Shown in pieces: positions 28,226 to 36,777 of a stretch of DNA of 64,000 nucleotides (the first letter of the stretch is position 1; each line of letters starts with the position of its first letter). The stretch covers positions 62,001-126,000 of the forward strand of contig JACJYG010000008.1 in NCBI GenBank assembly GCA_020636215.1, given 5' to 3'. The notes beneath the pieces are model-generated. The model was not told the DNA's origin. It saw only the letters and a list, made by a program, of their open reading frames with translations, and did not search any database. The position numbers and the translations under genes were made by a program. Source of the DNA: Lewinellaceae bacterium. Its GTDB lineage: Bacteria; Bacteroidota; Bacteroidia; Chitinophagales; Saprospiraceae.

Positions 28226-29371
28226 ATGGAAGAACCTATTCTTATTGAATCCTTTGAAGCTGGCCATTATTCCAGAGGAGCTGGATATCGCTATTTCGTA
28301 CCAGCGAAAGTTAACCGGCAGTGGAATTGGAAAGATGCCAGGCTCAACACCTTGCTGGAAAGAGCCTCCTTCCAATTGGGCCAACTTAATTCCTATGCAC
28401 ACCTGGCGCCCAACATCGGCCTGTTCATTCACCTCCATGTGACTAAAGAAGCGGTGGTTTCCAGCAGGATAGAGGGAACCCGGACGAGAATGGATGAGGC
28501 GTTATTATCAGAGGAGTATATTTCACCGGAAAGGAAGGATGACTGGCAGGAAGTTAAGAACTACACCCAGGCGTTGAATGAGGCGGTCGAGCAATTAAAA
28601 ACCCTTCCCCTGTCTTCCCGGCTCATCCGGGCAGCTCATAAAGCTCTTCTTCAAGGGGTCAGAGGAGCACACAAAATGCCGGGCGAATTTCGCAGGAGCC
28701 AAAACTGGATCGGTGGGGCCTCGATCGATGACGCGGTTTTCGTCCCCCCGGCGCACACCCATATCGATGAATTGATGGGCGACCTGGAGAACTTTATGCA
28801 CAACGATCAGATTGCCGTCCCCGCATTGATACGAATAGGCATCGCCCATTACCAGTTTGAAACCATCCACCCCTTTCTGGATGGGAATGGGCGCATCGGG
28901 CGTTTGCTCATCACCCTCTTTCTGGTAAGCGAAAAGATACTGGATCAGCCACTGCTATACCTGTCCACATTTTTTGAGCAGGATAAAGGCATGTATTATG
29001 ACAACCTCAGCCGAGCCAGGGAAAAAAACGACTTACTCCACTGGTGCAAATATTTTTTAGTGGGCGTAGAAGAAACAGCCCGAAAAGCCAATTCGACACT
29101 GGCTGAGGTGTTGCGGCTGAAGCAAAACCTGGAAAGCCTTATCCATCGGGATTGGGGCCGGCGCACCCAGTCGGCCATAACGCTGCTGAATGCTTTATTC
29201 AAAGAGCCCTTTGTCAAGGTGAAAGACGTGGAGTCGATCTGTAGCCTTAGCCCTAAAGCTGCCGGCAGCCTGGCCCAAAGCTTCGTGGATGGGGCGATAT
29301 TGAAAGAATTCACCGGCCAGAGCCGGAACCGGGTCTTTGTATTTGAGGAATATTTGGGGTTGTTTGAGTGA
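28226..29371 (+). CDS. fic: Fic-family AMP-transferase (class II, N-terminal inhibitory motif)
   Basis: 381 residues. Fic motif HPFLDGNGRIGR at 215-226 with the catalytic His215; inhibitory motif SSRIEG at 79-84, of the (S/T)xxxE(G/N) type, so it is a self-inhibited class II Fic. A Fic_N-like domain precedes it (about 30-120), and the C-terminal 80 residues look like a winged helix (VKDVESICSLSPKAAGSLAQ). Such stand-alone proteins modify target proteins with AMP; some act as toxins or in phage defence. It is the only intact gene of its cassette, with the dyad at its start as a likely control site. Confidence 0.9.
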   Translation: MEEPILIESFEAGHYSRGAGYRYFVPAKVNRQWNWKDARLNTLLERASFQLGQLNSYAHLAPNIGLFIHLHVTKEAVVSSRIEGTRTRMDEALLSEEYISPERKDDWQEVKNYTQALNEAVEQLKTLPLSSRLIRAAHKALLQGVRGAHKMPGEFRRSQNWIGGASIDDAVFVPPAHTHIDELMGDLENFMHNDQIAVPALIRIGIAHYQFETIHPFLDGNGRIGRLLITLFLVSEKILDQPLLYLSTFFEQDKGMYYDNLSRAREKNDLLHWCKYFLVGVEETARKANSTLAEVLRLKQNLESLIHRDWGRRTQSAITLLNALFKEPFVKVKDVESICSLSPKAAGSLAQSFVDGAILKEFTGQSRNRVFVFEEYLGLFE

Positions 29372-29626
29372 TTAACCTGCCTATTTTACAAACAACTGGA
29401 AGGCGAGCGTCCAATATTTTGCCGTTCCCATCGATGAGGGTGATAATTTGAAAGCTCTGGCGAAGAAATATTGCTACCATGCCTGCCGGGAATCATTGCT
29501 GCAGTTTTGGATACCAGGGGAGGATTGGTGAGGCCTGTTGCCAGAAAAGAAAGCCGTATCAGGGTTAGAACTCTGTGGGGTGAAATGTTGGAAGGAACTC
29601 CGCTGGTAGAGGGAAGTCTATTCTGT
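29372..29626. other. Non-coding tail of the Fic cassette
   Basis: Some 255 bp without a gene that I can support; a few short open stretches carry no family signal. Confidence 0.4.
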
Positions 29627-29746
29627 AAAAAATCGACTACCCAAAATGTGTTTCCAGCTGATAATCAGTGGCTTGTGAAAAAAATGTATCCGCTCAAAAC
29701 GTAGTGGCATTCAAATCTGTACAACAGCTTGTACAAAAATGAGAAG
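29627..29746. repeat. Cassette junction lacking the tRNA core
   Basis: Left part (29627-29682, CTGTAAAAAATCGACTACCC, GTGTTTCCAGCTGATAATCAG) matches the outer arm of the tRNA trailer at 41030-41075. Right part (29710-29746, CTGTACAACAGCTTGTACA) matches the inner arm at 33340 and 39079. The tRNA fragment and terminator expected between them are absent, so this is a decayed or deleted junction. Confidence 0.65.
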
Positions 29747-29824
29747 ATGGAAGGCAGGCGCCACTTCTGACTAGTTATCTCGCAGACAGCAATGGCCGGC
29801 AAGTAAAATATATCCACAATGGTT

Positions 29825-30220
29825 TCAAAGGGTAACCAATTCCAGTCCTTCCACCTCTTTGAAGTGTTGATCTCGGGAAGCAAGAGGAATGCCATGGGCA
29901 ATACAGCTTGCTGCGATCCAAATATCATTTTCCGGGATTGGGCGGCCTGTGTCCTTCAATTTTTTTCTTATCTCAGCGTAGGTTTCCGCAATGGCCAGAT
30001 CGTTTGGCAGCAATTCGCAGGCGCTGATGAATTGGCGGAAGAGTTTTTCATTGTCAACAGGCCTTCCTGAATTCTTGGCTCCGAATAGTAACTCTCCGCA
30101 AACGGTAACAGGTAAGAAAAGAGTAGAAACTTCCTCCAGAAGTTGAATAATATGTTTGTTTCCATTGAGTACGTCAATCGCAATGTTCGTATCCAGGGCT
30201 AACTGCTCCTTCATTACCAT
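29825..30220 (-). CDS. PIN-domain ribonuclease toxin (VapC type)
   Basis: 131 residues. PIN acidic residues: Asp in LALDTNIAIDVLNG, Glu in VTVCGELLFGA, Asp in PENDIWIAASCIAHGIPLASRDQHF. The start overlaps the end of the upstream antitoxin gene by 7 bp, so the two are translationally coupled. In VapBC-type modules the toxin cleaves tRNA or rRNA when the antitoxin is lost. An alternative Met two codons later (30214) is possible. Confidence 0.9.
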   Translation of the reverse strand: MVMKEQLALDTNIAIDVLNGNKHIIQLLEEVSTLFLPVTVCGELLFGAKNSGRPVDNEKLFRQFISACELLPNDLAIAETYAEIRKKLKDTGRPIPENDIWIAASCIAHGIPLASRDQHFKEVEGLELVTL

Positions 30221-30453
30221 TCCCCTTCAATGGTTTCGAATTCCTCATTGATCAAGTGCTTGATGGCTACCGATTCGGCATCATTCAAACTACCCGCCAG
30301 CCGTAAAACGGCTTGCTTATTAGCAGGTATACTTCCTGCTTTCTTCCCCAACTCCGCCTCCAGGTCAGCCTGTAGCTGGGTCATTTGCCTGAGGGGCAGT
30401 TGCCGTATAAGTTCCAGGAGTTCCGCGTATCCGATATTCAATTTCAGTTCCAT
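30214..30453 (-). CDS. Antitoxin of the PIN module
   Basis: 79 residues from ATG 30453 (MELKLNIGYAELLELIRQLP); longer starts would run into the promoter. Helical and charged, with LPLRQMTQLQADLEAELGKK and the C-terminal ESVAIKHLINEEFETIEGEW. No DNA-binding family is recognised with certainty, but size, order and overlap with the PIN gene make it the cognate antitoxin. Confidence 0.72.
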   Translation of the reverse strand: MELKLNIGYAELLELIRQLPLRQMTQLQADLEAELGKKAGSIPANKQAVLRLAGSLNDAESVAIKHLINEEFETIEGEW

Positions 30454-30469
30454 CGTCTCTTGAGCTTGA

Positions 30470-30510
30470 TTGATCCAAGTTAAGAACATTTTGCTTATTA
30501 GCCAAGTTCC
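30470..30510 (-). promoter_or_regulatory. Shared antitoxin promoter/operator, copy 1
   Basis: A 41-bp block 17 bp before the antitoxin ATG. The same block (35 of 41 identical) lies at 34026-34066, again 17 bp before the antitoxin of the ParE module. On the minus strand it contains CTTGGC and TAACTTGG, which could be -33 and -7 boxes. Confidence 0.55.
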
Positions 30511-30516
30511 AAATTG

Positions 30517-30698
30517 TCATTCTATGATAACTTCCCAATGGCCGCCTTCCCGTGAACCTACCCGCGTAATCCTTATGTCCCATGGTCATCTTTGCCGATC
30601 TCAAGCGTTCCGCCATTGGCGTTGGCAAAGCCACTTATCCATTTGATATACTCGTCCCGCCAGGTGCTTTTCCATTCTATGTTTTGGTTTTCGTGCAT
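30517..30698 (-). pseudogene. AlbA_2 DNA-binding protein with the middle deleted
   Basis: From ATG 30698 reads MHENQNIEWKSTWRDEYIKW, ISGFANANGGTLEIGKDDHG, the textbook start of AlbA_2 (Schlafen-like) proteins, then stop. In the next frame it continues ITRVGSREGGHWEVIIE and stop, the C-terminal winged helix. About 300-400 internal residues of a usual 400-480 are gone. Confidence 0.75.
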
Positions 30699-30704
30699 AG
30701 CAAG

Positions 30705-31361
30705 TTACTGGTTGGCAAACCAAACCACATATTTCCGAAGCGTGTGATAATTAGCAGAGTTCTTATCGGTTGCCTCTAAATCACAGAGAAGAAAATTTCC
30801 GGCGCCTCCCTCTGTCCACTTGATTACAGCGATAACGCCGTAGGGGTCTTCGTAGCCGTCAAGTGCAAGGATGTCCAATTTTTGCCCAATGTGGCGGCTT
30901 CCCTCTTTGACTTTTGCACGAAAAGGAAATACCAGGTGCTTTTCCAGGTATTCCGACCAACCTGCATAAGATTGGGGCAAGAGCAGTCCAGGGGTAAAAG
31001 ATCCTCGATCAACTTCCGAAAATGGGATAGGTGGATCACCATAGAAATGGTAGTCATGGTAGCGGGCTTCGAGTTCATGCTGTATCTCTTGGACCTGCTT
31101 GGGGGTATCTTTGGGTTCAATGATTTCCAGGTTTGTAGACTCAATGGTATACCGATAATAGTCATAACCACCATCAATGCAATGGCGAAGGTAGGAGTCT
31201 GGTATTTGCATTAGTGTTGTACTGTCCCATTCTACTTCTACCGTACCGTATTCTGGATACATTTCGATAATTCGGCCCGACCAACTAGCCAAGGAAATGC
31301 CCGTCTCTTCATCCTTTAGTCCTGCTTTGACTTGTACTGTTTGACCAATGTCGAATCCCAT
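30705..31361 (-). CDS. Two-domain protein: Tudor/SH3-like N-domain plus CcbP-like calcium-binding C-domain
   Basis: 218 residues. Residues 1-120 (FDIGQTVQVKAGLKDEETGI, ASWSGRIIE, GTVEVEWDSTTLMQIPDSYL) are clearly homologous to the N-terminus of the large oxygenase at 34073-36754. Residues about 125-215 (AGWSEYLEKHLVFPFRAKV, VIAVIKWTEGGAGNFLLCDL) resemble the small acidic calcium-binding protein CcbP of cyanobacteria. Function is unknown. It is divergent from the acidic protein at 31463 and shares its promoter sequence with the oxygenase gene. Confidence 0.65.
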   Translation of the reverse strand: MGFDIGQTVQVKAGLKDEETGISLASWSGRIIEMYPEYGTVEVEWDSTTLMQIPDSYLRHCIDGGYDYYRYTIESTNLEIIEPKDTPKQVQEIQHELEARYHDYHFYGDPPIPFSEVDRGSFTPGLLLPQSYAGWSEYLEKHLVFPFRAKVKEGSRHIGQKLDILALDGYEDPYGVIAVIKWTEGGAGNFLLCDLEATDKNSANYHTLRKYVVWFANQ

Positions 31362-31384
31362 AATGTGCGTTTGAGGCTGGGGAA

Positions 31385-31392
31385 TAAAGATA
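31385..31392 (-). promoter_or_regulatory. -7 box of a promoter shared by three cassette genes
   Basis: Complement TATCTTTA, 24 bp from the ATG at 31361, inside an 80-bp stretch also found at 32957-32964 and 36778-36785 at the same distance from an ATG. A TTG about 20 bp upstream would be the -33 element. Confidence 0.55.
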
Positions 31393-31462
31393 AATCTTCA
31401 GGAAACACTGAGCAACTTAAATCCCATAAGATTATCTTTCGGGAGAAGAAACAATCAACTCA

Positions 31463-32104
31463 ATGCCATCACACTCACCATTTTCCCATTTTTACGACGA
31501 GGTCTTCGCTGCTGCGACACCAGCTCAACAGGAATCATTCCTCCGGCAACTGTTTACCCAGGATGCTTCACTTTGTGCAAGTTTTTGGGCTTATATAAAC
31601 CCACCCTTGCGAGATGTTGAAGTAGGGCAAAAAACTGTAGATGCGGAAGTAGCTCAGATGCAGGAAAAAATCAAACGATATCCTTGGGATATTTTGTTTG
31701 ACATGGATCCTACTGCAGATGATTATTCTACCGAACTCACCGAACTAATCGACGAAGACGTAATCGGGGCCTTTTTACAGAAGATGGAAGCCGCTTGTAG
31801 CACAGGTGACCTTTTATCTGCCTTGAATTGTATGCGAATTATTGAACAGGGCACCAATTTGAACTGGGAGGAAATCGAGGAGCCTGCCGGTTACTATGCC
31901 GCTGAAGTAAAGGAACACATCTGCTACCAGTTCGATTTTTTCACTGATTGTTTCCTTTATCATGTCTTTTCTGAAGAACTAATCAAAAACGCCATTGTAC
32001 AAATGGAAGCCTTCCAATCTGAATCCTCAGGGTATTTTGACTACTCAGAATATTGGGAAGAAGTTTTGAAAGTATTCAAAGGCCGGCTGGTGGAGAATCC
32101 TTAG
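31463..32104 (+). CDS. Hypothetical acidic protein
   Basis: 213 residues, strongly acidic and aromatic-rich, no signal peptide or membrane helix. Mostly helical by eye (FYDEVFAAATPAQQESFLRQLF; AFLQKMEAACSTGDLLSALN). Four Cys are scattered with no metal pattern. I do not recognise the family. It is divergent from the Tudor/CcbP-like gene with 101 bp between them, which is the usual arrangement for jointly regulated cargo. Confidence 0.6.
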   Translation: MPSHSPFSHFYDEVFAAATPAQQESFLRQLFTQDASLCASFWAYINPPLRDVEVGQKTVDAEVAQMQEKIKRYPWDILFDMDPTADDYSTELTELIDEDVIGAFLQKMEAACSTGDLLSALNCMRIIEQGTNLNWEEIEEPAGYYAAEVKEHICYQFDFFTDCFLYHVFSEELIKNAIVQMEAFQSESSGYFDYSEYWEEVLKVFKGRLVENP

Positions 32105-32169
32105 TTTTCCGTTTTATCGCGTGAAGGAAAAACCAAGTGATTTGCCATATCGAAAATAATTGTGTAATC

Positions 32170-32880
32170 TTATTCAAGGTTCCATACCAATTCAACCAGT
32201 CGAACACGCAAATATTTGCCTTTTTCTATAAGGGACTCCTTCTCCTGCGCCAGCGTTTCCGTTTTAAATTCAGGTAAAAAATTCAATATTATTTCTAGCG
32301 CCTTAAGGCATTTATTGATTTGCCGTATATAATGCTTGGTATTTCGGCTGGATTCCCTTTCGAGATAATCCCGAAAAACCGACTTCGTTTCTTCCTTAAG
32401 GCTGTTTTTGGCCTTCCATTCACCGAAGGTGCGCAGCTTGGTTTCAAAAGCCTCAAGTCTTTTCGAAAAAAAATATAATTCCCGGGCGAAAGACAGATCT
32501 TCTTCTTCGACGGTTATTGGTTTCAAATAGTGTTTTTGTTTAACGTATTCTCCCAGCTTTCGCCAGGTCGAGCAATATGAATCAACAGCATATTTTGAAT
32601 CGCCCATTTTTCTTTTGAATTCATACAAATAGGACGGCCCGCCTAAGAGTAATCCGGGCTTAAATTCATTATTATATCCGTATTGGCATTCCAATATACC
32701 AATATGCCAACAGTTGGAAGAATGTGTTTTAATTGTTCTTTCCGAAAGCCCTAAGGACTCAAGATAGTCCATGAACCCGAACAGAAAAGCGCACAAGTTA
32801 AAAGCGAAGGCATAAGATTTTTTATCCCAATACCAATCAACAATAAAGTTGTCTATTTGAGCACTTCGTATTTCGTCCAT
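32170..32880 (-). CDS. Hypothetical helical protein
   Basis: 236 residues, charged and helical, no signal peptide. Features: WYWDKKSYAFAFNLCAFLFG near the start and long amphipathic helices (LEAFETKLRTFGEWKAKNSL; KHYIRQINKCLKALEIILNF). Family not recognised. Its start is 53 bp downstream of the third copy of the shared cassette promoter, so it probably uses that promoter. Confidence 0.6.
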   Translation of the reverse strand: MDEIRSAQIDNFIVDWYWDKKSYAFAFNLCAFLFGFMDYLESLGLSERTIKTHSSNCWHIGILECQYGYNNEFKPGLLLGGPSYLYEFKRKMGDSKYAVDSYCSTWRKLGEYVKQKHYLKPITVEEEDLSFARELYFFSKRLEAFETKLRTFGEWKAKNSLKEETKSVFRDYLERESSRNTKHYIRQINKCLKALEIILNFLPEFKTETLAQEKESLIEKGKYLRVRLVELVWNLE

Positions 32881-32930
32881 CTATTGCAAATTTATTCTCG
32901 AAGGCTTACTCTTTGGTTTATACTCTTTTT

Positions 32931-32990
32931 CATGGTGTGCGTTTGTGCGTGAGAGATAAAGATAAACCGTCAAAGAGTACTGGGCAAGTT
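32931..32990 (-). promoter_or_regulatory. Third copy of the shared promoter, original gene lost
   Basis: TAAAGATA at 32957-32964 (TATCTTTA on the minus strand) lies 24 bp before an ATG at 32933, as in the two intact copies, and the flanks match (GTGTGCGTTTG, CTGGGCAAGTTAA). The ATG now opens only 13 codons; the N-domain gene that should follow is gone. Confidence 0.55.
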
Positions 32991-32992
32991 AA

Positions 32993-33175
32993 CTTTCAGA
33001 AGAGTATCTTTCGTATAGCGAGCCATCAGCCCCTTCGCTTTCGGATTATAACCAATTTCAAGGTTTGGAAAGGCCTACTCCTTTTGAACAACAGGGCAAA
33101 AAGATTGGGAGAAATGCTCCTTGCCCTTGTAGAAGCGGTAAAAAACGCAAAAGGTGCTGTGGGAAGAAGGCTTGA
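32993..33175 (+). pseudogene. C-terminal remnant with a SEC-C zinc motif
   Basis: Open frame after a stop at 32990, ending NAPCPCRSGKKRKRCCGK-KA at 33175. CPC(x)8-9CC with surrounding Lys/Arg is the SEC-C motif found at the C-terminus of SecA and many small proteins. No start codon suits it and upstream sequence is the shared promoter in the other direction, so the gene has lost its 5' part. Confidence 0.6.
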
Positions 33176-33204
33176 TCTTTTTTAATAAAAAAGACAGAAC
33201 AGAA

Positions 33205-33377
33205 AGGAATCACTACAGCGGCCTATTCGGTGAATAAAAGTGAATAGCTGACGCTTATTTAGGATAAATGAGCGGTCCGGACGGGACTCCGAACTCACAT
33301 CACTAAGTTGTTGATAATCAATTAATTGAATACAGCCGATTCAAATCTGTACAACAGATTGTACAAAAAATGAGAAG
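33205..33377 (-). repeat. tRNA-Asp 3'-end fragment 3 with both arms
   Basis: Core GCGGTCCGGACGGGACTC at 33272-33289. Left arm GTGAATAAAAGTGAATAG matches fragment 1 only. Right arm ends in TGTACAACAGATTGTACA (33349-33366), shared with fragment 5 and the coreless junction at 29.7 kb. No terminator hairpin on this copy. Confidence 0.82.
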
Positions 33378-33452
33378 GAGGAACCAATGCCTCGCTTCTT
33401 GTAGCCTTTTGCCAGCCAGCATTTGAACTTTGGGAAGTTAATAATGAAAAAA

Positions 33453-33755
33453 TCAAAGCAGGAATTCAAGTTTATCCGGATCCTGCCTATTATCCCAGAC
33501 ATGCAGGATCTGAATCTGATCTTGGAAGATTCGGTAGAGAAGAGACGTTTGCCTGCTTACAACTGCTTTCCGGATGTCCTTCCTTTTTTCGGAAGCCGGG
33601 AACATCCCAGGGAAAGCCGCTATTCCCTCGAGCAATTTTTCTGTAGTGTCCAAAAGTTCCAGGGCAGCATCCAATCCAAAATTCCCTTCAACATATTCCA
33701 ACAGGGCAGCATACTCATCTTTTGCGGAAGGCGCCCAGATGATAGGTAGGCTCAT
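33453..33755 (-). CDS. ParE/RelE-superfamily toxin
   Basis: 100 residues. IIWAPSAKDEYAALLEYVEG, KLLEGIAAFPGMFPASEKRK and the end LLYRIFQDQIQILHVWDNRQDP are typical of ParE-like small toxins that poison gyrase or cut mRNA. Its ATG overlaps the antitoxin stop by 4 bp. Confidence 0.9.
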   Translation of the reverse strand: MSLPIIWAPSAKDEYAALLEYVEGNFGLDAALELLDTTEKLLEGIAAFPGMFPASEKRKDIRKAVVSRQTSLLYRIFQDQIQILHVWDNRQDPDKLEFLL

Positions 33756-34009
33756 CGCTGAAGCTTCTTTCTGAACGATGCCACCACTTCATCATGGGGG
33801 ATACCCTGGCCTGCGTCCAAGTCCTGAATGGCTGACTCGATCCTTTCTTTTTGCTTTTTGCTTAGCTCATTCCAAAAATCTTCACGGGCTATTTCCGGCT
33901 GATATTTCAGCCCGAAATCCAACAGATTTTTGATAGCGTGGATCAATTCCTCATCTTTTATTTTGACGATTTGCTCGATGATGTACAATTTTTCTGCTCC
34001 TGTATCCAT
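33752..34009 (-). CDS. Antitoxin of the ParE-like module
   Basis: 85 residues. N-terminus MDTGAEKLYIIEQIVKIKDE and C-terminal FWNELSKKQKERIESAIQDL followed by GQGIPHDEVVASFRKKL, the common form of Bacteroidota antitoxins paired with ParE/RelE toxins, whose C-terminal helix wraps the toxin. Promoter block shared with the PIN module lies 17 bp upstream. Confidence 0.85.
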   Translation of the reverse strand: MDTGAEKLYIIEQIVKIKDEELIHAIKNLLDFGLKYQPEIAREDFWNELSKKQKERIESAIQDLDAGQGIPHDEVVASFRKKLQR

Positions 34010-34025
34010 GATCCGTTTAGCTTAT

Positions 34026-34066
34026 TTGATTCAAGGTAAGAACATTTTGGTTAGCTGCCAAGTTCC
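34026..34066 (-). promoter_or_regulatory. Shared antitoxin promoter/operator, copy 2
   Basis: 35 of 41 bp identical with 30470-30510 and at the same 17-bp distance to the antitoxin ATG, although the two antitoxins are unrelated at the protein level. Confidence 0.55.
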
Positions 34067-34072
34067 GGGTGT

Positions 34073-36754
34073 TCAACCTAAACCCACTTTCACCAACTGC
34101 TCCAGCAGCGCCATATCTTCATCCCACTCCTTCAGTGCCCGGTCATAAGAGGCCTGGGTTTTGATCAACTTCAGGGTGTATGGCCTGCCTTTTCTGATCG
34201 TTTCCATTCTCAAGTCCACCTCCTCACTTTTGACGGCCCTTTCCATTTCGGACCGGAGCGATTCGTTTTGTTGGTAGTCCAACACCGCAAGGGTAGGAGA
34301 ACTCAGGAACGGGTGGAGGATCTTCCAGATGTGTCGATAGTCCTTCGTTTTGGGCGTTTCCCGCTTCCAGTCGAGTGGAGGAGAAGGCCGGATTGCTGTG
34401 CGAGCCTTCAGGTCCTGTATGCAGGCCTCATGAAGGGATTTAGCCAGTACTCGGCCCGAATACTTATTGGAAAGCAGGATAGGCGCCAAAACCTCATTCG
34501 CGTAAATTCTCGGCAAAGGCCAGCTGATGCCTTTCAACACAGCCTCTACCCAATCCAAGTCCGTTTCTTTATGGAAACTGAGTACTAAAATATATTCAAC
34601 TATGGCCCTGGCAGTCTCTAAGCGGCTCTCGTCAATCGTTCTTTTTGAAAAAAGTGGAGTTCTCTCCAATTCGTGGAGTGAAACCTTGTTGAGGTAAGCA
34701 GGGATCTGTTGCACCTGATGCATCAGGAATGGAGCCAGGGTAGCCGAGCCCAAAGCATCCAAAGCATTCAAAATGTCTAGTAGATGGCGGATCACAAAAA
34801 CATTATGGGTGGCCGCCGCTTTTTGGAATATCGGTTGAAAAGCATCGATGGGGTATTGCTGCAGAAGATCTACCCAGTTTTCCACCTTTATGTTTTCAAA
34901 AATGGCTAACAGCAGTGCTTCGCCAGGTTCTTGTAATAAGCCCCCATCTTCGAGCCGGGCGAAGGCGGTGGCTACCGCGCTGAAATCCGGGGGATTGTAT
35001 CTCTTTGCAGCCTCAATCCCTTCTTGTGTGAACCCAGGGAGTATCTGCCGGGCGTATTCCCTGGGATGGAGCTCTGCCTCTTCCCAGTGCCCCAGGTAAT
35101 AGCTCAGCCATTGCAAGCGCACCGGAAGGGGAGTGCTGCTCAAAAGCCTGCTATGTTGGCTTTTGGGCCAAAAGATAACTGCGCCATAATGGTACCAGTA
35201 CTCCATGGTCATGCCGGCATTACCCGTATACCCTTCCTCTTCCTGCTCGATGGGTTCTTCTTCCCCCAATTCGAAGTCCGTGAGGATATCTTCCTCCCGT
35301 ATATTCAATTCGCCAAGCCCGGGGGGCTCGTCAGTCCCCCAGTGCTTAATTGAGGTGTATTCTTCATGAACCTCTCCCATAGTACCTCTCCCGGATTCTT
35401 CCTCATCATAATCTTCATAGTAGCGCCCACGGCGGCGGCCATAGCCGTAGTAATAATCTCCGCCCTCCAGTTCCCCCATTCTGTAAAGGGTAACCAGGCC
35501 CAGGGTGGCAAAATAACCTGCTTTCTCAGCAGCTTTCATGAGTGCTTCGGCACGGGGGCGGTCGTGGAGTTTCAACTGGCCCAAAGAAAAATTGGCGGAG
35601 GTATACTGATGGCCCAGCAAGACGGCCTGGGGCCGCCATTCAAAGGTATCTGCCAATGTTTGAAGCAGCTCGGCCATTTGGCCTACCTGCCTTCCAAATT
35701 GCGGGCTACTGATCTTCGAAGAACTGGCAGATTGCAACAGGTTGTAAACCAGGCAAAGCCGGTAGCCGGAATTGACCGGTTTGACCTCATGCTCGCAATC
35801 GGCGTAAAAGGCGGCAAAAGGCATTTTATAACTACTTGCCGCCGGTGCGAAATCAACCGTTTCCTCCCGCCCATCAAATCGAAGGATCAGTTCCCCTCCA
35901 GTGTGCGCGGAAGGCAGGCCCACCACCAGAGTGGCAAACATGCCCTTATCCTTCTCCGAATCCTTATGGGGTAGGAAAAAATCGCCCGCTTCATAAAGCA
36001 GCAGTTTATACAAAGAGGCCGTCACCGATTGGGCTTCGATGCCCAAGCCCTCTTTCACCGTTTCAAGTATCTCCCGGATTGCCAAATTCCAGTCCTCATT
36101 GTGAAAGGACAACTGTCCGGCGTCGATTTCCCAGGCGCTCCGCACCGAGGTATCGGTAATGGTTTGGCTACCCTTCCCAAAAGGCGCCCTGTGGGCACGT
36201 CGGATGATATCCTGTGCCTGGCCGGGTGTTAGCGGCAGCCCGATTTCGCCAATCCCCTCAATGTATAGGCCGGGGTGGGTGAAATGGTGTACTCTAAAGG
36301 ACATAAAAGACCCGCTTCCTTCAATGGTTTTCAGCAGCGCCAACAGTTCCTTCTTTACATTGCCCGCCACTTTGGAAGCAGTGCCGGAGGATGCTTCTCG
36401 CTCAGCGATGGAAAATGGAAGAGGCCGCCGGCCATGAAATTCATAGCCCTCGTAATGCACTTCCAGCGCCTTCTGAACCGCTTTTACCTGCGAAGGGGTG
36501 TCCTGAGGCTCGATGGCCTCTACATTTATCGCCTCGATGTGATACCGGAAATAATCATAGCCCTCATCGATAGAATGACGGATATAGGCATCGGGCAATT
36601 GAGCTAAAGTCGGGCTGTCCCATTCTACTTCCAGCATGCCAGTTTCAGAATGGAATGCGATAACCCTTCCGGACCAGCCTGCTATAGAGGTGCCGGTATC
36701 TTCGTCCTGTTGCCTTGTTTTCACCCGTATTGCCTGGCCGATAGTGAATGTCAT
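34073..36754 (-). CDS. Large 2OG-Fe(II) oxygenase with Tudor/SH3-like N-domain
   Basis: 893 residues from ATG 36754, chosen because the paralogue at 31361 starts at the same point (FTIGQAIRVK) and the promoter lies 24 bp before it. Residues 1-120 are the N-domain shared with that paralogue. About 130-340 is a prolyl-4-hydroxylase-like fold: FLPHKDSEKDKGMFATLVVG with His and Asp ligands, then ADCEHEVKPVNSGYRLCLVY with the distal His and the 2-oxoglutarate Arg. The remaining 550 residues are helical with an acidic, Tyr/Gly-rich stretch (DYYYGYGRRRGRYYEDYDEE) and no known domain. Substrate unknown; hydroxylation of a protein is the usual guess. Confidence 0.75.
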   Translation of the reverse strand: MTFTIGQAIRVKTRQQDEDTGTSIAGWSGRVIAFHSETGMLEVEWDSPTLAQLPDAYIRHSIDEGYDYFRYHIEAINVEAIEPQDTPSQVKAVQKALEVHYEGYEFHGRRPLPFSIAEREASSGTASKVAGNVKKELLALLKTIEGSGSFMSFRVHHFTHPGLYIEGIGEIGLPLTPGQAQDIIRRAHRAPFGKGSQTITDTSVRSAWEIDAGQLSFHNEDWNLAIREILETVKEGLGIEAQSVTASLYKLLLYEAGDFFLPHKDSEKDKGMFATLVVGLPSAHTGGELILRFDGREETVDFAPAASSYKMPFAAFYADCEHEVKPVNSGYRLCLVYNLLQSASSSKISSPQFGRQVGQMAELLQTLADTFEWRPQAVLLGHQYTSANFSLGQLKLHDRPRAEALMKAAEKAGYFATLGLVTLYRMGELEGGDYYYGYGRRRGRYYEDYDEEESGRGTMGEVHEEYTSIKHWGTDEPPGLGELNIREEDILTDFELGEEEPIEQEEEGYTGNAGMTMEYWYHYGAVIFWPKSQHSRLLSSTPLPVRLQWLSYYLGHWEEAELHPREYARQILPGFTQEGIEAAKRYNPPDFSAVATAFARLEDGGLLQEPGEALLLAIFENIKVENWVDLLQQYPIDAFQPIFQKAAATHNVFVIRHLLDILNALDALGSATLAPFLMHQVQQIPAYLNKVSLHELERTPLFSKRTIDESRLETARAIVEYILVLSFHKETDLDWVEAVLKGISWPLPRIYANEVLAPILLSNKYSGRVLAKSLHEACIQDLKARTAIRPSPPLDWKRETPKTKDYRHIWKILHPFLSSPTLAVLDYQQNESLRSEMERAVKSEEVDLRMETIRKGRPYTLKLIKTQASYDRALKEWDEDMALLEQLVKVGLG

Positions 36755-36777
36755 GGTTTGCGTTGGAGGTTGAGGAT

